Origin: Thermococcus pacificus
Lineage (GTDB): Archaea; Methanobacteriota_B; Thermococci; Thermococcales; Thermococcaceae
Assembly (NCBI RefSeq): GCF_002214485.1
Contig: NZ_CP015102.1
Location: forward strand, 62,001 to 126,000
Reading direction: 5' to 3'
DNA: 64,000 bases
Shown: piece after piece, positions 15,904-25,170 of the stretch
How positions within the stretch are numbered: position 1 is the first letter of the stretch
Layout of the letters: each line of letters starts with the position of its first letter
The notes under the pieces: model-generated
Told to the model about the DNA's origin: nothing
The model's database searches: none
The model's input: only the letters and a program-made list of their open reading frames with translations
Position numbers and translations under genes: made by a program

Positions 15904-17613
15904 TCAGATAGCCATATACGCCTCCACCAAAGTCTTTCCGGCCTCGGTCAGGCTCTTGCTTCCAAGGAAGCCAAGCTCGCGGAGCATCGTTAAGGCCTTC
16001 TTTATCTCGTCGTCGCTCAGGCTGAGGTGCTTCCTGATGACGTCGACCTCTTCCATCTTGTAGCCTCTTGCCTCTCCCTTCTCCTTCCAGATCCTGTTGA
16101 ATGTCTCGAGGTTGTCGTAGATGACCTTGAGCACGTTGTAGAGCGTCGGCGTGACGCTGAACTTGACCTTTACGATCTCCTGGAGCTTCGCGTTCTCAAG
16201 TGCCGTCTTGACCTTTTCTCCGAGCTCGGTTAGCTTAACCATTTCGTTCTGGAGCTCAACGACGAAGCCCTTCGCCTCCGCTTCACCGATTGCCCTCACT
16301 ATCTCCTTCTCGTCGCCGCCTACGTAGTTCTGGACGAGCTCAATAAGTTCGTTCCTGTGTATGTATTTCTTTTTCGGCAGTTTCGCGAGTATCGCGGCAT
16401 CGTAGCGCGTGAGGTAGGGCTTCCTCCTTATCTCTCTGCTGAGCTTGAGGTAGAAGCGTCCCTTGTCGGTAATGCCCGCCTTGACGACTCCCTCTTCCTG
16501 GGCCTTTATTACCCACTCGGCTATGGGCACGTCACCGCTCTCCGCGTAGGTTACGGCCTTCATGGCGTCTGGACTGACCGTTCCGAAAGTTATCGCTTCC
16601 TTACCCCACTCGGTGAGCCAGTAGGTGTCCTTGTTCTTGACGAGCCTTCTCTCGATTAGCTCCTTGCTCTCGAGGAGGTGGAGCACCGCTCCAAGGTCTT
16701 CAACATCAACTCTCTTGGCGATTTCCTTCTCGGTCGGGAGTATATCAGGGTTCGTCTCGTACTTCTTCTCGATCTCCTGAATCGCCTTGAGGACATTCAG
16801 CTCGTCTTCGAGCAGATAAATCGGGAGAACCTTCTCTTCAACCCTTCCCATCGCCTCGTAGGTTTCCATCATGGCCTTTCCAAACTCAGTGGCTCCCCTC
16901 TCGTCGCTGAGTCCCATGCTCTCAAGCTCGGCGTTGGTCTTGCCCGCTTTAAGGGCCTCGAAGTCCTCCTTCCTCAGGACTATGGCCCTTGCAAAGACCG
17001 GAATCATGTTCAGGGCCCTCAGTGCAAGCTTCGCCGCTGGAGTGGTGGTGAAAGCCCTTCCCTTCTCCGTCGGCGGTGATATCAAGAGCAAACGCATGGC
17101 CTGGAGAGCGTTGACGATGTTGTCGCCGTAGAGCCTTGAGTTCTTGAAGGTCACCAGCTCGTCGAGCGTTCCGAGCTTGGGCATTCCCCTCAGGAACGAC
17201 GCTATCTCCGGGGTCAGGTAAACAACTGGATGAGTCTCGCGATAGATCTGGAGAAGTGCCTTTCCAAACTCGGTGAGGCCGTTCTCATCGGCCAGCTTCC
17301 TCTCCTTGAGCTTTTCAAGCCAGCTTTCAGAGATTTTCCCCGTTTCCTCAAGGAGCTCGAGCATCTTCATAATCTCGGTGTCCGCTATAACGTCCGGCAG
17401 TTCCGCGAGGTTGAGCGAGTCGCTTATCTCGAGGAGCTTTCTTCCCGCCTCCGTTAGCTTGATCTTTCCTCCTTCAAGCTCGGCAAAGCCGAGGATGTAG
17501 AGCTCTATAGCCCTTATCTGGAACTCCTCCGGCAGTTTGGTCTCAATCTCGGCCTGGCTCTCGGTCTTCTTCATTTCCCTGAGTATCTCGATGTGCCTCT
17601 TCTTCAGGTACAT
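15904..17613 (-). CDS. DUF505-like protein made of tandem winged-helix units
   Basis: A 569-residue soluble protein that fits DUF505 from memory. It is built of repeated units that each end in a wing-like strand: LTEAGRKLLE, LTEFGKALLQ, ATEFGKAMME, LTEWGKEAI, LTELGEKVKT and LTEAGKTLVE, about 80-110 residues apart. Each is preceded by a helix-turn-helix-like stretch (for example RVDVEDLGAVLHLLESKELIERR). This suggests a string of five or six winged helices for nucleic-acid or protein binding. No enzyme motif is visible. ATG follows GGAGGTGTAGGT. It is divergent from the next gene, with about 140 bases of shared promoter DNA. Confidence 0.7.
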   Translation of the reverse strand: MYLKKRHIEILREMKKTESQAEIETKLPEEFQIRAIELYILGFAELEGGKIKLTEAGRKLLEISDSLNLAELPDVIADTEIMKMLELLEETGKISESWLEKLKERKLADENGLTEFGKALLQIYRETHPVVYLTPEIASFLRGMPKLGTLDELVTFKNSRLYGDNIVNALQAMRLLLISPPTEKGRAFTTTPAAKLALRALNMIPVFARAIVLRKEDFEALKAGKTNAELESMGLSDERGATEFGKAMMETYEAMGRVEEKVLPIYLLEDELNVLKAIQEIEKKYETNPDILPTEKEIAKRVDVEDLGAVLHLLESKELIERRLVKNKDTYWLTEWGKEAITFGTVSPDAMKAVTYAESGDVPIAEWVIKAQEEGVVKAGITDKGRFYLKLSREIRRKPYLTRYDAAILAKLPKKKYIHRNELIELVQNYVGGDEKEIVRAIGEAEAKGFVVELQNEMVKLTELGEKVKTALENAKLQEIVKVKFSVTPTLYNVLKVIYDNLETFNRIWKEKGEARGYKMEEVDVIRKHLSLSDDEIKKALTMLRELGFLGSKSLTEAGKTLVEAYMAI

Positions 17614-17754
17614 ACCTACACCTCCTCCCGTATTGGTTTTCTCCCTTAATAAACCAACCGCCCCATTTTAAAAACATTAAGTTTTTAAAAATTTCGGTAA
17701 CTAAAATCTGCAAACCTTAATAAGCCCAACCGTTAAAGTGGAGGTGGTGAGACC

Positions 17755-18180
17755 ATGAGAAACACGATCGTTTTGGTGAGAACCGACAGCTTTCAGAAGG
17801 CCAGCATTGCCCTGGCAGACCTCGTCCGCTACGGCGGCATGAAGATCCGCGGTGACCCACGGATAATTCCACCGGCCCTTTCGGACTGGGCCTTTGAGCA
17901 GATAAGCGGTGAGAAGCCCAGGAGGAAGTTCAGGGCACACGTCGTTGCCCAGATAGACCTCCCGCCCGCCAAGGCGATAGGAAGGCTGATGGACATACAT
18001 CCGCCGGCCCACGTTCTTGTAATTCCTCCCGATACTGAAGTCTGGGAAGAGCTGATGCGCCTCTGGAAGACGTTCGAGAAGCTTAAGGGCTTCCACCCGC
18101 CAAAGAGGACGAAGGCGGAGGAGCTCAAGCGGAAACGGGAGAAAAAGACAGACGGGGAGTGGGAGTTAGAGGAGTTTTAA
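17755..18180 (+). CDS. DUF356-like conserved archaeal protein
   Basis: A 141-residue protein that fits DUF356 from memory, a family of unknown function in euryarchaea. It has an N-terminal alpha/beta part (TIVLVRTDSFQKASIALADLVRYGG), a conserved middle (LPPAKAIGRLMDIHPPAHVLVIPPD) and a highly basic, then acidic tail rich in Lys and Glu. No catalytic motif is apparent. The ATG follows GGAGGTGGTGAGACC, and a TATA-like CTTAATAAG lies near 17716. It converges with the MBF1 gene, leaving one base between the stops. Confidence 0.65.
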   Translation: MRNTIVLVRTDSFQKASIALADLVRYGGMKIRGDPRIIPPALSDWAFEQISGEKPRRKFRAHVVAQIDLPPAKAIGRLMDIHPPAHVLVIPPDTEVWEELMRLWKTFEKLKGFHPPKRTKAEELKRKREKKTDGEWELEEF

Positions 18181-18181
18181 C

Positions 18182-18721
18182 TCACTTCTTCCGCTTCTTG
18201 ATCCTTATGTTGGCGATGTCCCCCAAGGTTGGCTCGTAGTCCCTTGGGATGGTCTTCTTTTCCAAGAGCTCCTCCCCACCGCTCTCAATGAGCTTTATCT
18301 TGAAGTACCTCTCAAGCTTCTTAGCCTCCTTGATGGTCGGCTCGCGGTGGCCGTGGGCTATGGCGCGGAGGTCATTCATGGAAAGCCCTATCTCCTGGGC
18401 CAGCTCCTGGTAGCTCTTCTTCGAGCGCTGTATGGCCTGATAAACCCTCTCAGCGTAGTCCTCCACTATTTCCTCGGTGACGAGTGGCCTCTCGGTTCTA
18501 GGCTTCGGAGCAGGCTTCGGCCGTGATGGCTGCGAGTAAGTCCTCCTGGCCGGCTGCCTCCCCGTTGGCATTATGCTGAACGTGCCGGGCTTTTTGCCTC
18601 CGTACTTCTCGTAACAGCGGTCGCAGACGAGAACCTCGGCACCCTCGAGCCTTATCCTGTGACCGGGTCCCCTTATCGGTGCGCCGCATATCTCGCAATA
18701 TTTAGGCTTGGCCTTCCCCAT
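18182..18721 (-). CDS. multiprotein bridging factor 1 (MBF1)-type transcription factor
   Basis: A 179-residue archaeal MBF1. The N-terminal zinc ribbon has CEICG near residue 8 and CDRCYEKYG near residue 34. A flexible Pro/Arg-rich linker (about 55-80) leads to the Cro/C1-type helix-turn-helix SYQELAQEIGLSMNDLRAIAHG, with REPTIKEAKKLERYF completing the fold. It bridges TBP or the ribosome to other factors; the archaeal role remains debated, with evidence for ribosome binding. The start is ATG 18721 (MGKAKPKYCE) after GGTGAT; a longer in-frame extension would run through the promoter of the divergent GNAT gene. Confidence 0.92.
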   Translation of the reverse strand: MGKAKPKYCEICGAPIRGPGHRIRLEGAEVLVCDRCYEKYGGKKPGTFSIMPTGRQPARRTYSQPSRPKPAPKPRTERPLVTEEIVEDYAERVYQAIQRSKKSYQELAQEIGLSMNDLRAIAHGHREPTIKEAKKLERYFKIKLIESGGEELLEKKTIPRDYEPTLGDIANIRIKKRKK

Positions 18722-18791
18722 TCCTATCACCTTCTTGCTCCACTTAAGGCTCGGAGTCAGGCTTTTTAAACCCCACGATGAGCTTATATCG

Positions 18792-19295
18792 ATGACGGAG
18801 GTAAAAGTGGAAAAGCTCAAGGAGTTCAATCAGGAGATCCTCGAGCGGCTGATAGAGATTTACATGCGCGGCTACGAGGGAATGCGCGAGTACGGCGGCG
18901 AGGGCGAGAGCTACGCGAAGCGCTATCTTAGGTGGTGCTGGGGAAAGGCCAAGGACGGCTTCTTCGTGGCGAAGGTCGGCGACGAGATAGCGGGCTTCAT
19001 AGTCTGCGACAACGACTGGTACAGCAAGTACGAGGGCAGAACGGTTGGAGCCATTCACGAGTTCGTGGTGGACAAGAAGTTCCAGGGGCACGGGATAGGT
19101 CACAAACTCATGGAGAAGTGCCTTGATTACCTGAGTAAATACAATAACAGGATAGAACTCTGGGTCGGTGAGAAGAACGAGGGGGCGATGAGGTTCTACG
19201 AGGGCTACGGCTTCAGAAAGGTGGGCCAGAGCGGGATATGGGTGCGGATGGTAAAAGACGTACGAAAGGATGATAAGGGATCTGGAAGAGATTAA
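18792..19295 (+). CDS. GNAT-family N-acetyltransferase
   Basis: A 167-residue acetyltransferase using acetyl-CoA. The core shows the strand leading to motif A (AIHEFVVDKKFQGHGIGHKLM, with Q-x-x-G-x-G) and motif B (RIELWVGEKNEGAMRFYEGYGF, partial), the RimI-like ending where a bulky residue packs on CoA. The acceptor is unknown; protein N-termini or small amines are both possible. ATG 18792 is about 26 bases after a TTTTTAAACC box, so the message is probably leaderless; an upstream in-frame extension to 18708 is rejected because it crosses that promoter. Confidence 0.85.
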   Translation: MTEVKVEKLKEFNQEILERLIEIYMRGYEGMREYGGEGESYAKRYLRWCWGKAKDGFFVAKVGDEIAGFIVCDNDWYSKYEGRTVGAIHEFVVDKKFQGHGIGHKLMEKCLDYLSKYNNRIELWVGEKNEGAMRFYEGYGFRKVGQSGIWVRMVKDVRKDDKGSGRD

Positions 19296-19307
19296 AGGGG
19301 TGGAAGA

Positions 19308-19601
19308 ATGCCGTGCATAAAGCCACCTCAGCCGGAGAAGGTGAAGGAATTGAAGGAGGAGAGCTTCATACGCGAGGGCAAAGGCAAGCTCAGAGTAGTC
19401 ATCGAAAGCGAGAATGAGAGGCTTGAGACCACCATTAGCGGTTCTCTGAAGAGTGTCGATGAGATAGCGGAGATGCTTGGCGTTGAAGCAAAAGAAGGGA
19501 AGATAGAGACCGTCGTCGACGGCGTGAAGTTCAGAATGAAGCGCGGAAAGCTCGAGCTTGAGTTTGAAAACGGAGATAAGATGAGAATAGAGAAGGCCTG
19601 A
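19308..19601 (+). CDS. small conserved protein, unknown function (97 aa)
   Basis: Not recognised. It has a Lys/Glu-rich N-terminus with one cysteine (MPCIKPP), then beta-rich sequence: KLRVVIESENERLETTIS, GKIETVVDGVKFRMKRGKLELEF and a final strand DKMRIEKA, with one helix (SVDEIAEMLG) between. The pattern resembles a small alpha/beta nucleic-acid-binding or KEOPS-like fold, but no family can be claimed. It starts 13 bases after the GNAT stop with GGGGTGGAAG as ribosome binding site, so the two are probably co-transcribed. It converges with the DUF35 gene. Confidence 0.75.
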   Translation: MPCIKPPQPEKVKELKEESFIREGKGKLRVVIESENERLETTISGSLKSVDEIAEMLGVEAKEGKIETVVDGVKFRMKRGKLELEFENGDKMRIEKA

Positions 19602-19606
19602 GGCCT

Positions 19607-20023
19607 TCACTCTTTTTGCGGCTTGAGAACCGGCCTGAACTTGTAGGCGTAGAGGATTATTCCATCCTCGTCGAACTCCCTGACCTTCCTCGTGACCATC
19701 TCGACCTCCATGCCGAAGTCTATCTCTTCCGGTTCGACGTCAGTGAGCTGGGCCAGAACGACCGGCCCCTCCTCGAGCTGAACGAGAGCCAGCGGGTAGG
19801 GCTTGTAGTACTCGAAGCCGCTCGGAGGGTTTCTCACTATAGTCCAGCTCACGACCTTGCCCTTCCCGCTGAACTTGTGCTTCTCCACGTTCCTGCTGCC
19901 GCAGACTGGGCAGATCTCTCTGTACGGGAACATCAGATGACCGTTCTCGCACTTGCCACCTATGAGGGCGTATTTCTCCTCAAAGTGCCTCCAGTGCCGG
20001 GCAACCTGCATCGGCTTCCCCAT
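19607..20023 (-). CDS. Zn-ribbon OB-fold protein (DUF35), scaffold of the thiolase/HMG-CoA synthase complex
   Basis: A 138-residue DUF35 protein. An N-terminal helix (HWRHFEEKYALIGG) and a zinc ribbon precede an OB fold (GKGKVVSWTIV, PYPLALVQLEEGPVVLAQL). In methanogens this protein bridges acetoacetyl-CoA thiolase and HMG-CoA synthase and helps channel the intermediate. The gene order HMG-CoA synthase-thiolase-DUF35 here is the same set. One oddity: the first zinc knuckle reads CENGH rather than CxxC, so the metal site may use His or be incomplete. It starts one base after the thiolase stop. Confidence 0.9.
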   Translation of the reverse strand: MGKPMQVARHWRHFEEKYALIGGKCENGHLMFPYREICPVCGSRNVEKHKFSGKGKVVSWTIVRNPPSGFEYYKPYPLALVQLEEGPVVLAQLTDVEPEEIDFGMEVEMVTRKVREFDEDGIILYAYKFRPVLKPQKE

Positions 20024-20024
20024 T

Positions 20025-21191
20025 TCAGACCCTCCTAAGGATGTTAACCGTTATGTTCGAGCCGGTACCACCTATGTTCTGGGTCAGGCCGACCTCGGCG
20101 TCTGGCACCTGTATTCCCTCTGGCGCCTCGCCGCGGAGCTGGAGAACCGCTTCGACCGTCTGGTAAACACCGGTGGCTCCGACGGGGTGTCCCCTCGCTT
20201 TCAGTCCGCCCATCGTCTGTATCGGGTAGTCGCCGTCTATGGCTATCTGGCCCTCTTTCGCTAGCATCGCACCCTTGCCCTTCTCGGCAACGCCGAGGGC
20301 TTCGAGGCTTAAAGCGGCCATCACGGTGAAGGCGTCGTGAACCTCGAAGAAGTCGATATCCTTAGCAGTAACGCCGGCCATCTTGTAGGCCTTTTCAGCG
20401 GCAACCTTTGCTGCCTTGAGCGTGAGGAAGTCCTCCCTGTTGGCGAGGTTGATGGTGTCTATGGCCCTCCAGAAGCCTGCCAGTTCAACCATCCCCTCCT
20501 TCGGAACGCCGAGCTCCTTTGCTTTCTCCTTCGAGGTTATTATAACGGCCGCGGCTCCGTCACACATCGGTGCCGCATCGAAGAGCTTTATCGGGTCGGC
20601 GACGTAGGGGCTGTTGAGAACCGTCTCAAGCTTTATCTCCTTCTTGAACATCGCGTATGGGTTCTTGGCACCGTTTCTGTGGGCGTTGACCGCGAAATGT
20701 GCCAGGTCCTCCTCGGTGTAGCCGTAGGTCTTCATATAGAGCCTCATGATGAGCGCGTTAAGGGCGACGAAGCTCGCCCCATGGAAGAGCTCCCATTCGG
20801 CATCGGCGGCGTAGCCGAGGAAACGTGTCGCGTCGCTCGGCCATGCGTCGGTCATCTTCTCGACACCGACAACTGCCACAACGTCCTCAAGGCCCGACAT
20901 GACGGCCTTCGCTCCCTCCTGGACTGCCGCACCGCCGCTACCACAGGCCGCCTCAACCTTAACTGCCGGAATGTTCCCTAAGCCAGCCCAGTCAGCTATT
21001 AACGCTCCAAGGTTCTCCTGCTCGATGAAGGAACCGGAGGCCATGTTTCCGACGTAGAGGGAATCCACCTTGTCTATTCCAGCATCTTCCATTGCATTAA
21101 GCAGGGCCTCAACGGCCATGTCCCTCAATGACACCCTCCAGTGCTCGCCAACCGGAACCATACCAACTCCAATAATGACGGGTTTCTCCAT
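20025..21191 (-). CDS. acetoacetyl-CoA thiolase (thiolase family)
   Basis: A 388-residue archaeal thiolase that condenses two acetyl-CoA to acetoacetyl-CoA, the first step of the mevalonate route to isoprenoid lipids. The nucleophilic Cys is in VEAACGSGGAAVQEG; CDGAAAVII, HDAFTVMA and ARGHPVGATG carry the other conserved active-site residues. ATG 21191 is preferred because GAGGTGGTTGAG precedes it; GTG 21200 overlaps that ribosome binding site. It lies between HMG-CoA synthase and DUF35 on the same strand with tiny gaps, which points to one operon and one complex. Confidence 0.93.
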   Translation of the reverse strand: MEKPVIIGVGMVPVGEHWRVSLRDMAVEALLNAMEDAGIDKVDSLYVGNMASGSFIEQENLGALIADWAGLGNIPAVKVEAACGSGGAAVQEGAKAVMSGLEDVVAVVGVEKMTDAWPSDATRFLGYAADAEWELFHGASFVALNALIMRLYMKTYGYTEEDLAHFAVNAHRNGAKNPYAMFKKEIKLETVLNSPYVADPIKLFDAAPMCDGAAAVIITSKEKAKELGVPKEGMVELAGFWRAIDTINLANREDFLTLKAAKVAAEKAYKMAGVTAKDIDFFEVHDAFTVMAALSLEALGVAEKGKGAMLAKEGQIAIDGDYPIQTMGGLKARGHPVGATGVYQTVEAVLQLRGEAPEGIQVPDAEVGLTQNIGGTGSNITVNILRRV

Positions 21192-21201
21192 CTCAACCAC
21201 C

Positions 21202-22254
21202 TCACATTATGTACTTGCCCCTGTGCTTGGCATAGAGTGCGTAGTCAATGTACTTCTTCCTGTTCACGTAGTCCATGGTCTTCGGGGCGAGGTCACGCTT
21301 CTCCTCGATGGCGTCCTGCACAACGAGGCTGAAGGCGTCGCTTCCAGCTCCCGAACCGAAGGAAACCCACAGAATCCTGTCGCCGGGCTTGGCTATGTCG
21401 AGAACTGCCGAAACACCGACGAGAGTTGCCCCGCTGTAGGTGTTTCCTATTATCCCGCTGAGCAGTCCAGGGAGAACCTTCTCCTTTGGGATGCCGAGTA
21501 TCTTGGCGGCGGTAAGCGGGAACTTGACGTTGGGCTGGTGGAAGACGGCGTAGTCGAAATCGCTCGGGGAGTAGTCAAGCTCCTCCATAAGGGTCTTGGC
21601 GGCGTTTATTATCTGGTGGAAGTAGGCCGGCTCGCCGGTGAAACGGTTGCCGTGTCTCGGGTAGTGCTCGTGCTGCCTCCTCCAGAAGTCCGGCGTGTCG
21701 GTTACGTAGGAATAGCTCGCCTCGAAGTACGCAACCGTCTCGGAACTCTTGGGGGCGAGGATGTAAGCGGCACCACCAGCCGCGGCGGTAAACTCAAGGT
21801 GGTCCCCAGGTCTCCCCTGGGAGGTGTCCGCTCCGATCGCCATCGCATAGTCGGCCATCTCAGAACCGACGAAGCCAATGGCCGCTTGTATTGCTTCGGT
21901 TCCGGCTTTACAGGCGAACTCAAAGTCGGCTGCATTTAAATCTGGAGTTGCCCCAATCGCCGCCGCTATGACGGTTCCGCTCGGCTTGACCGCGTAGGGC
22001 TTGCTCTCAGTTCCTAACCAAACAGCCCTAATAAGTTTGGGGTCAATTTTAGCTCTCTTGAGGGCGTTTCTCGCCGCTTCAATTCCTATGGTTATGGTGT
22101 CTTCGTCAAGACCGGGAACGGACTTCTCCTGGATGGGGAAGCTCGAAACTCCCCAAACCCTTCCTATCTCTTCCGCTTTGATTCTATACATCGGCACGTA
22201 GGCGCCGTAGCCGATAATACCAACCTCGCGATTTGGCTTCAGGAGTTTTCCCAT
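21202..22254 (-). CDS. hydroxymethylglutaryl-CoA synthase
   Basis: A 350-residue archaeal HMG-CoA synthase, which condenses acetoacetyl-CoA with acetyl-CoA to HMG-CoA for mevalonate synthesis. Active-site residues are visible: Glu in WLGTESKP, the nucleophilic Cys in [12 protein letters not shown] and His in [22 protein letters not shown] near the C-terminus is also typical. ATG follows AGGTGATGCCCC. It is the first gene of the HMG-CoA synthase-thiolase-DUF35 operon; the upstream region carries a TTATAAAAG-like box on this strand near 22310. Confidence 0.94.
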   Translation of the reverse strand: MGKLLKPNREVGIIGYGAYVPMYRIKAEEIGRVWGVSSFPIQEKSVPGLDEDTITIGIEAARNALKRAKIDPKLIRAVWLGTESKPYAVKPSGTVIAAAIGATPDLNAADFEFACKAGTEAIQAAIGFVGSEMADYAMAIGADTSQGRPGDHLEFTAAAGGAAYILAPKSSETVAYFEASYSYVTDTPDFWRRQHEHYPRHGNRFTGEPAYFHQIINAAKTLMEELDYSPSDFDYAVFHQPNVKFPLTAAKILGIPKEKVLPGLLSGIIGNTYSGATLVGVSAVLDIAKPGDRILWVSFGSGAGSDAFSLVVQDAIEEKRDLAPKTMDYVNRKKYIDYALYAKHRGKYIM

Positions 22255-22405
22255 GGGGCATCACCTGCAAAAGTTGAACATAACCTCGCCTAAGGTTCAG
22301 GGGGCAGTTATAAAAGTCTTTCGGTGAAAGTAAAAGAGCTTTTCGACGATCGACTATAAACAGGTATTTAACATGGAAGTGTGAGATACTATGAGGTGAA
22401 TTTTG

Positions 22406-23074
22406 ATGAGATACAGCATAGAGCACAGACCAAGCTTTTCTCTAGTGGAGATAGAGCTCGATTCCGGGGAAGCCGTCCAGGCCGAGGCGGGGGCCATGGT
22501 ACACATGAGCCCGAACATAAGGATGGAAACAAAGGCAAAGGGCGGCGTTTTCGGTGCCCTGAAGCGCTCCATGCTCGGTGGGGAGAGCTTCTTCATCAAC
22601 ACGTTCAGGGCAGAAGGCGGACCTGGAACAGTAGGGTTTGCACCCTCATATCCAGGGGACATAGAGGCCTTTGAACTGGACGGAACGCTTTACGCCCAGA
22701 GCGGTGCCTTTCTGGCAAGCACTGAGGGAATAGACATAGACACCAAGTGGGGCGGCGCCAGGACCTTCTTCGGAAGGGAGGGACTGTTCCTCCTCAAGAT
22801 GAGCGGAAAGGGGACGGTCTTCCTGTCGAGCTTCGGGGCGATATACAAGAAAGAGCTCCGCAACGAGCGCTTCGTCATCGATACCGGCCACATGGTTGCC
22901 TTCACCGAGGGACTTGATTTCAACGTGAGGCGCGTTGGTGGTTTGAAGAGCACCCTCTTCAGCGGGGAAGGCCTCGTCGCCGAGTTTTATGGGACGGGGA
23001 CGCTCTACATCCAGACGAGGAGCCTCGACAGCTTCCTGAGCTGGATAATCCCACACCTACCAGAGAGGGACTGA
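22406..23074 (+). CDS. AIM24/TIGR00266 family protein
   Basis: A 222-residue all-beta protein of the AIM24 (TIGR00266) family. Typical features are the N-terminal SLVEIELDSGEAVQAEAGAMV, a glycine-rich GGVFGALKRSMLGGESFF and the repeated beta pattern through GLFLLKMSGKGTVFLSSFGAI to the C-terminus. Function is unknown in prokaryotes; the mitochondrial relative is an inner-membrane organiser, so a membrane-stress link is only speculation. ATG 22406 follows GAGGTGA by 6 bases; TTG 22403 is less likely. It is divergent from the mevalonate operon and converges with flpA. Confidence 0.85.
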   Translation: MRYSIEHRPSFSLVEIELDSGEAVQAEAGAMVHMSPNIRMETKAKGGVFGALKRSMLGGESFFINTFRAEGGPGTVGFAPSYPGDIEAFELDGTLYAQSGAFLASTEGIDIDTKWGGARTFFGREGLFLLKMSGKGTVFLSSFGAIYKKELRNERFVIDTGHMVAFTEGLDFNVRRVGGLKSTLFSGEGLVAEFYGTGTLYIQTRSLDSFLSWIIPHLPERD

Positions 23075-23121
23075 TGGATCCTAAATCCATTTATTCTTTT
23101 AAGGGAGATAAAAACGGAAGC

Positions 23122-23802
23122 TCAAGGCTTCCTAACGACGAAGAGCGCGTGGTCCTTCTCGTAGGGCTCAAGCGAAAGCCTCTCAATGACCTCGAAGTAC
23201 TCGGAGAGCTCCTTCTCAACTTCATTGAAGACCTGCTCGGGCTCTTTCGTCACGTCAATGCTCCTGCTCTTGACTGAAATCATTCCGTAGCCGCCGCTCT
23301 TTAGGTAAACCCTGGCGTTGTCTATGAGGATTTTCGCCTGGGTCGGCTGGGCCACGTCCTCGAAGATTACATCCACCTTTGGAACGAGCGCGCGGTAGCC
23401 CTCTGGCTTGGTTGCATCGCCGAGTATCGGCACGATGTTCCTCCTCTCCTCGACGATTGGGACCAGTTCCCTCAGAACCCTCGGCGAGAACTCGACGCCG
23501 AAGACCTTGCCCTCCCAGCCGACGATGTCACTGACGTGTGAAGCGGTAGTTCCGCTCGCAACGCCGAGGTAGAGCACCGTTGAGCCCGGCCTTATCGGGA
23601 AGTTCTTGAGGCCGTTGAGTATCGCCGCGCCGAGCTTCGACCTGCTCGGGTTCCATATCCTGTATTCCTCGCCCTCCGCCTTGATCAGCCTCTCCCCGTA
23701 GACCTTTTGACCGGGGACGAGGTTCTTCGTGGCTATCTTCTCGCTCCCGTCCTCATCGATGAAGACGTAAACGCCCGGGAACTTGTGCTTCTTAACCCTC
23801 AT
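23122..23802 (-). CDS. flpA: fibrillarin, C/D sRNP 2'-O-methyltransferase
   Basis: The 226-residue SAM-dependent methyltransferase of the archaeal box C/D ribonucleoprotein, which methylates the ribose of rRNA and tRNA at sites chosen by guide RNAs. The motifs are clear: [20 protein letters not shown] (SAM site), [22 protein letters not shown] and [14 protein letters not shown], with SVKSRSID near the end. ATG 23802 ([10 protein letters not shown]) is chosen because GAGGTGATTGAG precedes it; it also matches the remembered Pyrococcus start. It lies 5 bases after the nop5 stop, so the two partners are co-expressed. Candidate guide RNAs occur in this same window. Confidence 0.97.
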   Translation of the reverse strand: MRVKKHKFPGVYVFIDEDGSEKIATKNLVPGQKVYGERLIKAEGEEYRIWNPSRSKLGAAILNGLKNFPIRPGSTVLYLGVASGTTASHVSDIVGWEGKVFGVEFSPRVLRELVPIVEERRNIVPILGDATKPEGYRALVPKVDVIFEDVAQPTQAKILIDNARVYLKSGGYGMISVKSRSIDVTKEPEQVFNEVEKELSEYFEVIERLSLEPYEKDHALFVVRKP

Positions 23803-23807
23803 CTCAA

Positions 23808-25094
23808 TCACCTCTTGTTCTTAGACTTCTTTTTCTTGGGCTTCTTGTCCTTCCCGCCTTTTTCCTTCTTACCCTTGGCCTTCTCCTTCTTCTCGAACTT
23901 CCTGCCCTTTTCGTGCTTTCCGCCCTTGCCCTTGAATTTCTCCTTCTTTTTCTTCTCGGGCTTGGCCTTCCTCTTCGGCGGGTTCGGGTACTTCTGCTTT
24001 ATTTCCTGGATGCGCTGCTCTAGCTCCTGCTTCAGCTCCTCGGCTATGTATTCACCGGAGAAGTAGTCCACCCTCGCGGCAATGGCGAGCTTTCCAGCTA
24101 AAGCCCTCGCTATCTTACCCCTCTGCCACCAGGGCGAGCGGTTTATTGCCGGATACTGGAAGATGACGCCGTGCTTGGGTGGCTTGGCCCCGCTCCTGAG
24201 GTGCCTGAAGAGGGCCTTCTCCGCTCCAAGAACCTGTATTGTCGAGGCGGGCATCATGGCCAGCTCTCTAAGCCCGCCGGCAAGGCTCATGAGCCTCGCG
24301 GCCAGCTTCGCTCCAACCAAAGCTTTAAGGTTCGGGGCTACCTCGTCCATTGCAGTTTCAAGGTAGTCCTCTATCTGCTTCCTCAGTTTGTAGAGGTCGT
24401 TTATCTCGCTCGCGAGCTTTTTGATTATGTCCTCGTCGAACTTGCCGAGCGGTGCGCCCATCGACTTCTCGGCGGCCTTCAGAATTTTCTCGATCTTGCC
24501 CTCTGGGAGGCCGAGCGACTTGAGCCTCCCCTCCGTGGCGTTCTCCTTCGCTCCTACAGTGCTCACGAAGGCGACGTACTGCTCGTGCTTTGGCAGAATC
24601 TCGTCCAGTTCAGGGAAGTGGAGACCGTACCACTCCCTCAGGCGGGAGACGAGGAGGTTCGTGACCTTGTCAATGTCGTCGAGGGCCTCGATGGCCTGGA
24701 TTATCATCTTGTCCCTTGCACCACTCTGCTCCTGTATGCGGAGCCTCGTTAAAGCCACTCCGACGCTGAAGTACTCGTCGAACCACTTCTCTCCAAGGAA
24801 CTCCTCCGGGTTCGAGCGGAGCTTTTCTCCAGCCACGTTCGGGAACTCCGCCGTCGCGCTGTAGCCGAGCTCCTTGAGGTTCCTCGCGAGTTCGGTATCC
24901 TCAACAACGAACTCTGTGTACCCTCTCTCGCCCAGTTCGTCCATCAGTTCCGTAAGCTCGTCAACCGGCTCACCCTTTAGAAGCCTGTCTAGGCTTATCT
25001 CGGGCTTTCCAGCGAAAGATCTGGTCGCGATGAGGTTACCGTCCTCGTCAAAGGCGTAGACACCCCTGACGTTTTCAGCGATGTAAGCTTTCAT
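23808..25094 (-). CDS. Nop5 (Nop56/58-like), C/D sRNP core protein
   Basis: The 428-residue scaffold of the archaeal C/D sRNP; it binds L7Ae-bound K-turns and holds fibrillarin. The N-terminal fibrillarin-binding domain is followed by a long coiled coil and the Nop domain with [18 protein letters not shown] and the RNA-contacting stretch near [18 protein letters not shown]. The last about 55 residues are almost only Lys, Glu, Gly and Phe, a typical disordered basic tail. Of the four leading start codons (GTG-ATG-ATG-ATG) the last, 25094, is best spaced from GAGGGTG. First gene of the nop5-flpA operon. Confidence 0.95.
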   Translation of the reverse strand: MKAYIAENVRGVYAFDEDGNLIATRSFAGKPEISLDRLLKGEPVDELTELMDELGERGYTEFVVEDTELARNLKELGYSATAEFPNVAGEKLRSNPEEFLGEKWFDEYFSVGVALTRLRIQEQSGARDKMIIQAIEALDDIDKVTNLLVSRLREWYGLHFPELDEILPKHEQYVAFVSTVGAKENATEGRLKSLGLPEGKIEKILKAAEKSMGAPLGKFDEDIIKKLASEINDLYKLRKQIEDYLETAMDEVAPNLKALVGAKLAARLMSLAGGLRELAMMPASTIQVLGAEKALFRHLRSGAKPPKHGVIFQYPAINRSPWWQRGKIARALAGKLAIAARVDYFSGEYIAEELKQELEQRIQEIKQKYPNPPKRKAKPEKKKKEKFKGKGGKHEKGRKFEKKEKAKGKKEKGGKDKKPKKKKSKNKR

Positions 25095-25124
25095 CATCAT
25101 CACCCTCTCAGTTTTTGTTTCCGA

Positions 25125-25134
25125 AGTATAAAAG
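25125..25134 (-). promoter_or_regulatory. TATA box for nop5-flpA
   Basis: CTTTTATACT on the minus strand, about 26 bases before the expected start near 25103. The same A/T block reads AGTATAAAAG on the other strand. Confidence 0.5.
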
Positions 25135-25170
25135 GGTTAGGCGTTTTAAACCCTTGCGTGTATTCGTTTT

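Noticed and set aside
18744-19610. 288-codon open frame on the minus strand
   Set aside because: It is antisense to the GNAT gene and the 97-aa gene, both with ribosome binding sites, promoters and recognisable or coding-like protein sequence.
25143-25151. GTTTTAAAC as a SurR half-site
   Set aside because: Only the GTTn3AAC core, without the n5GTT extension, inside an A/T promoter element where chance matches are common.
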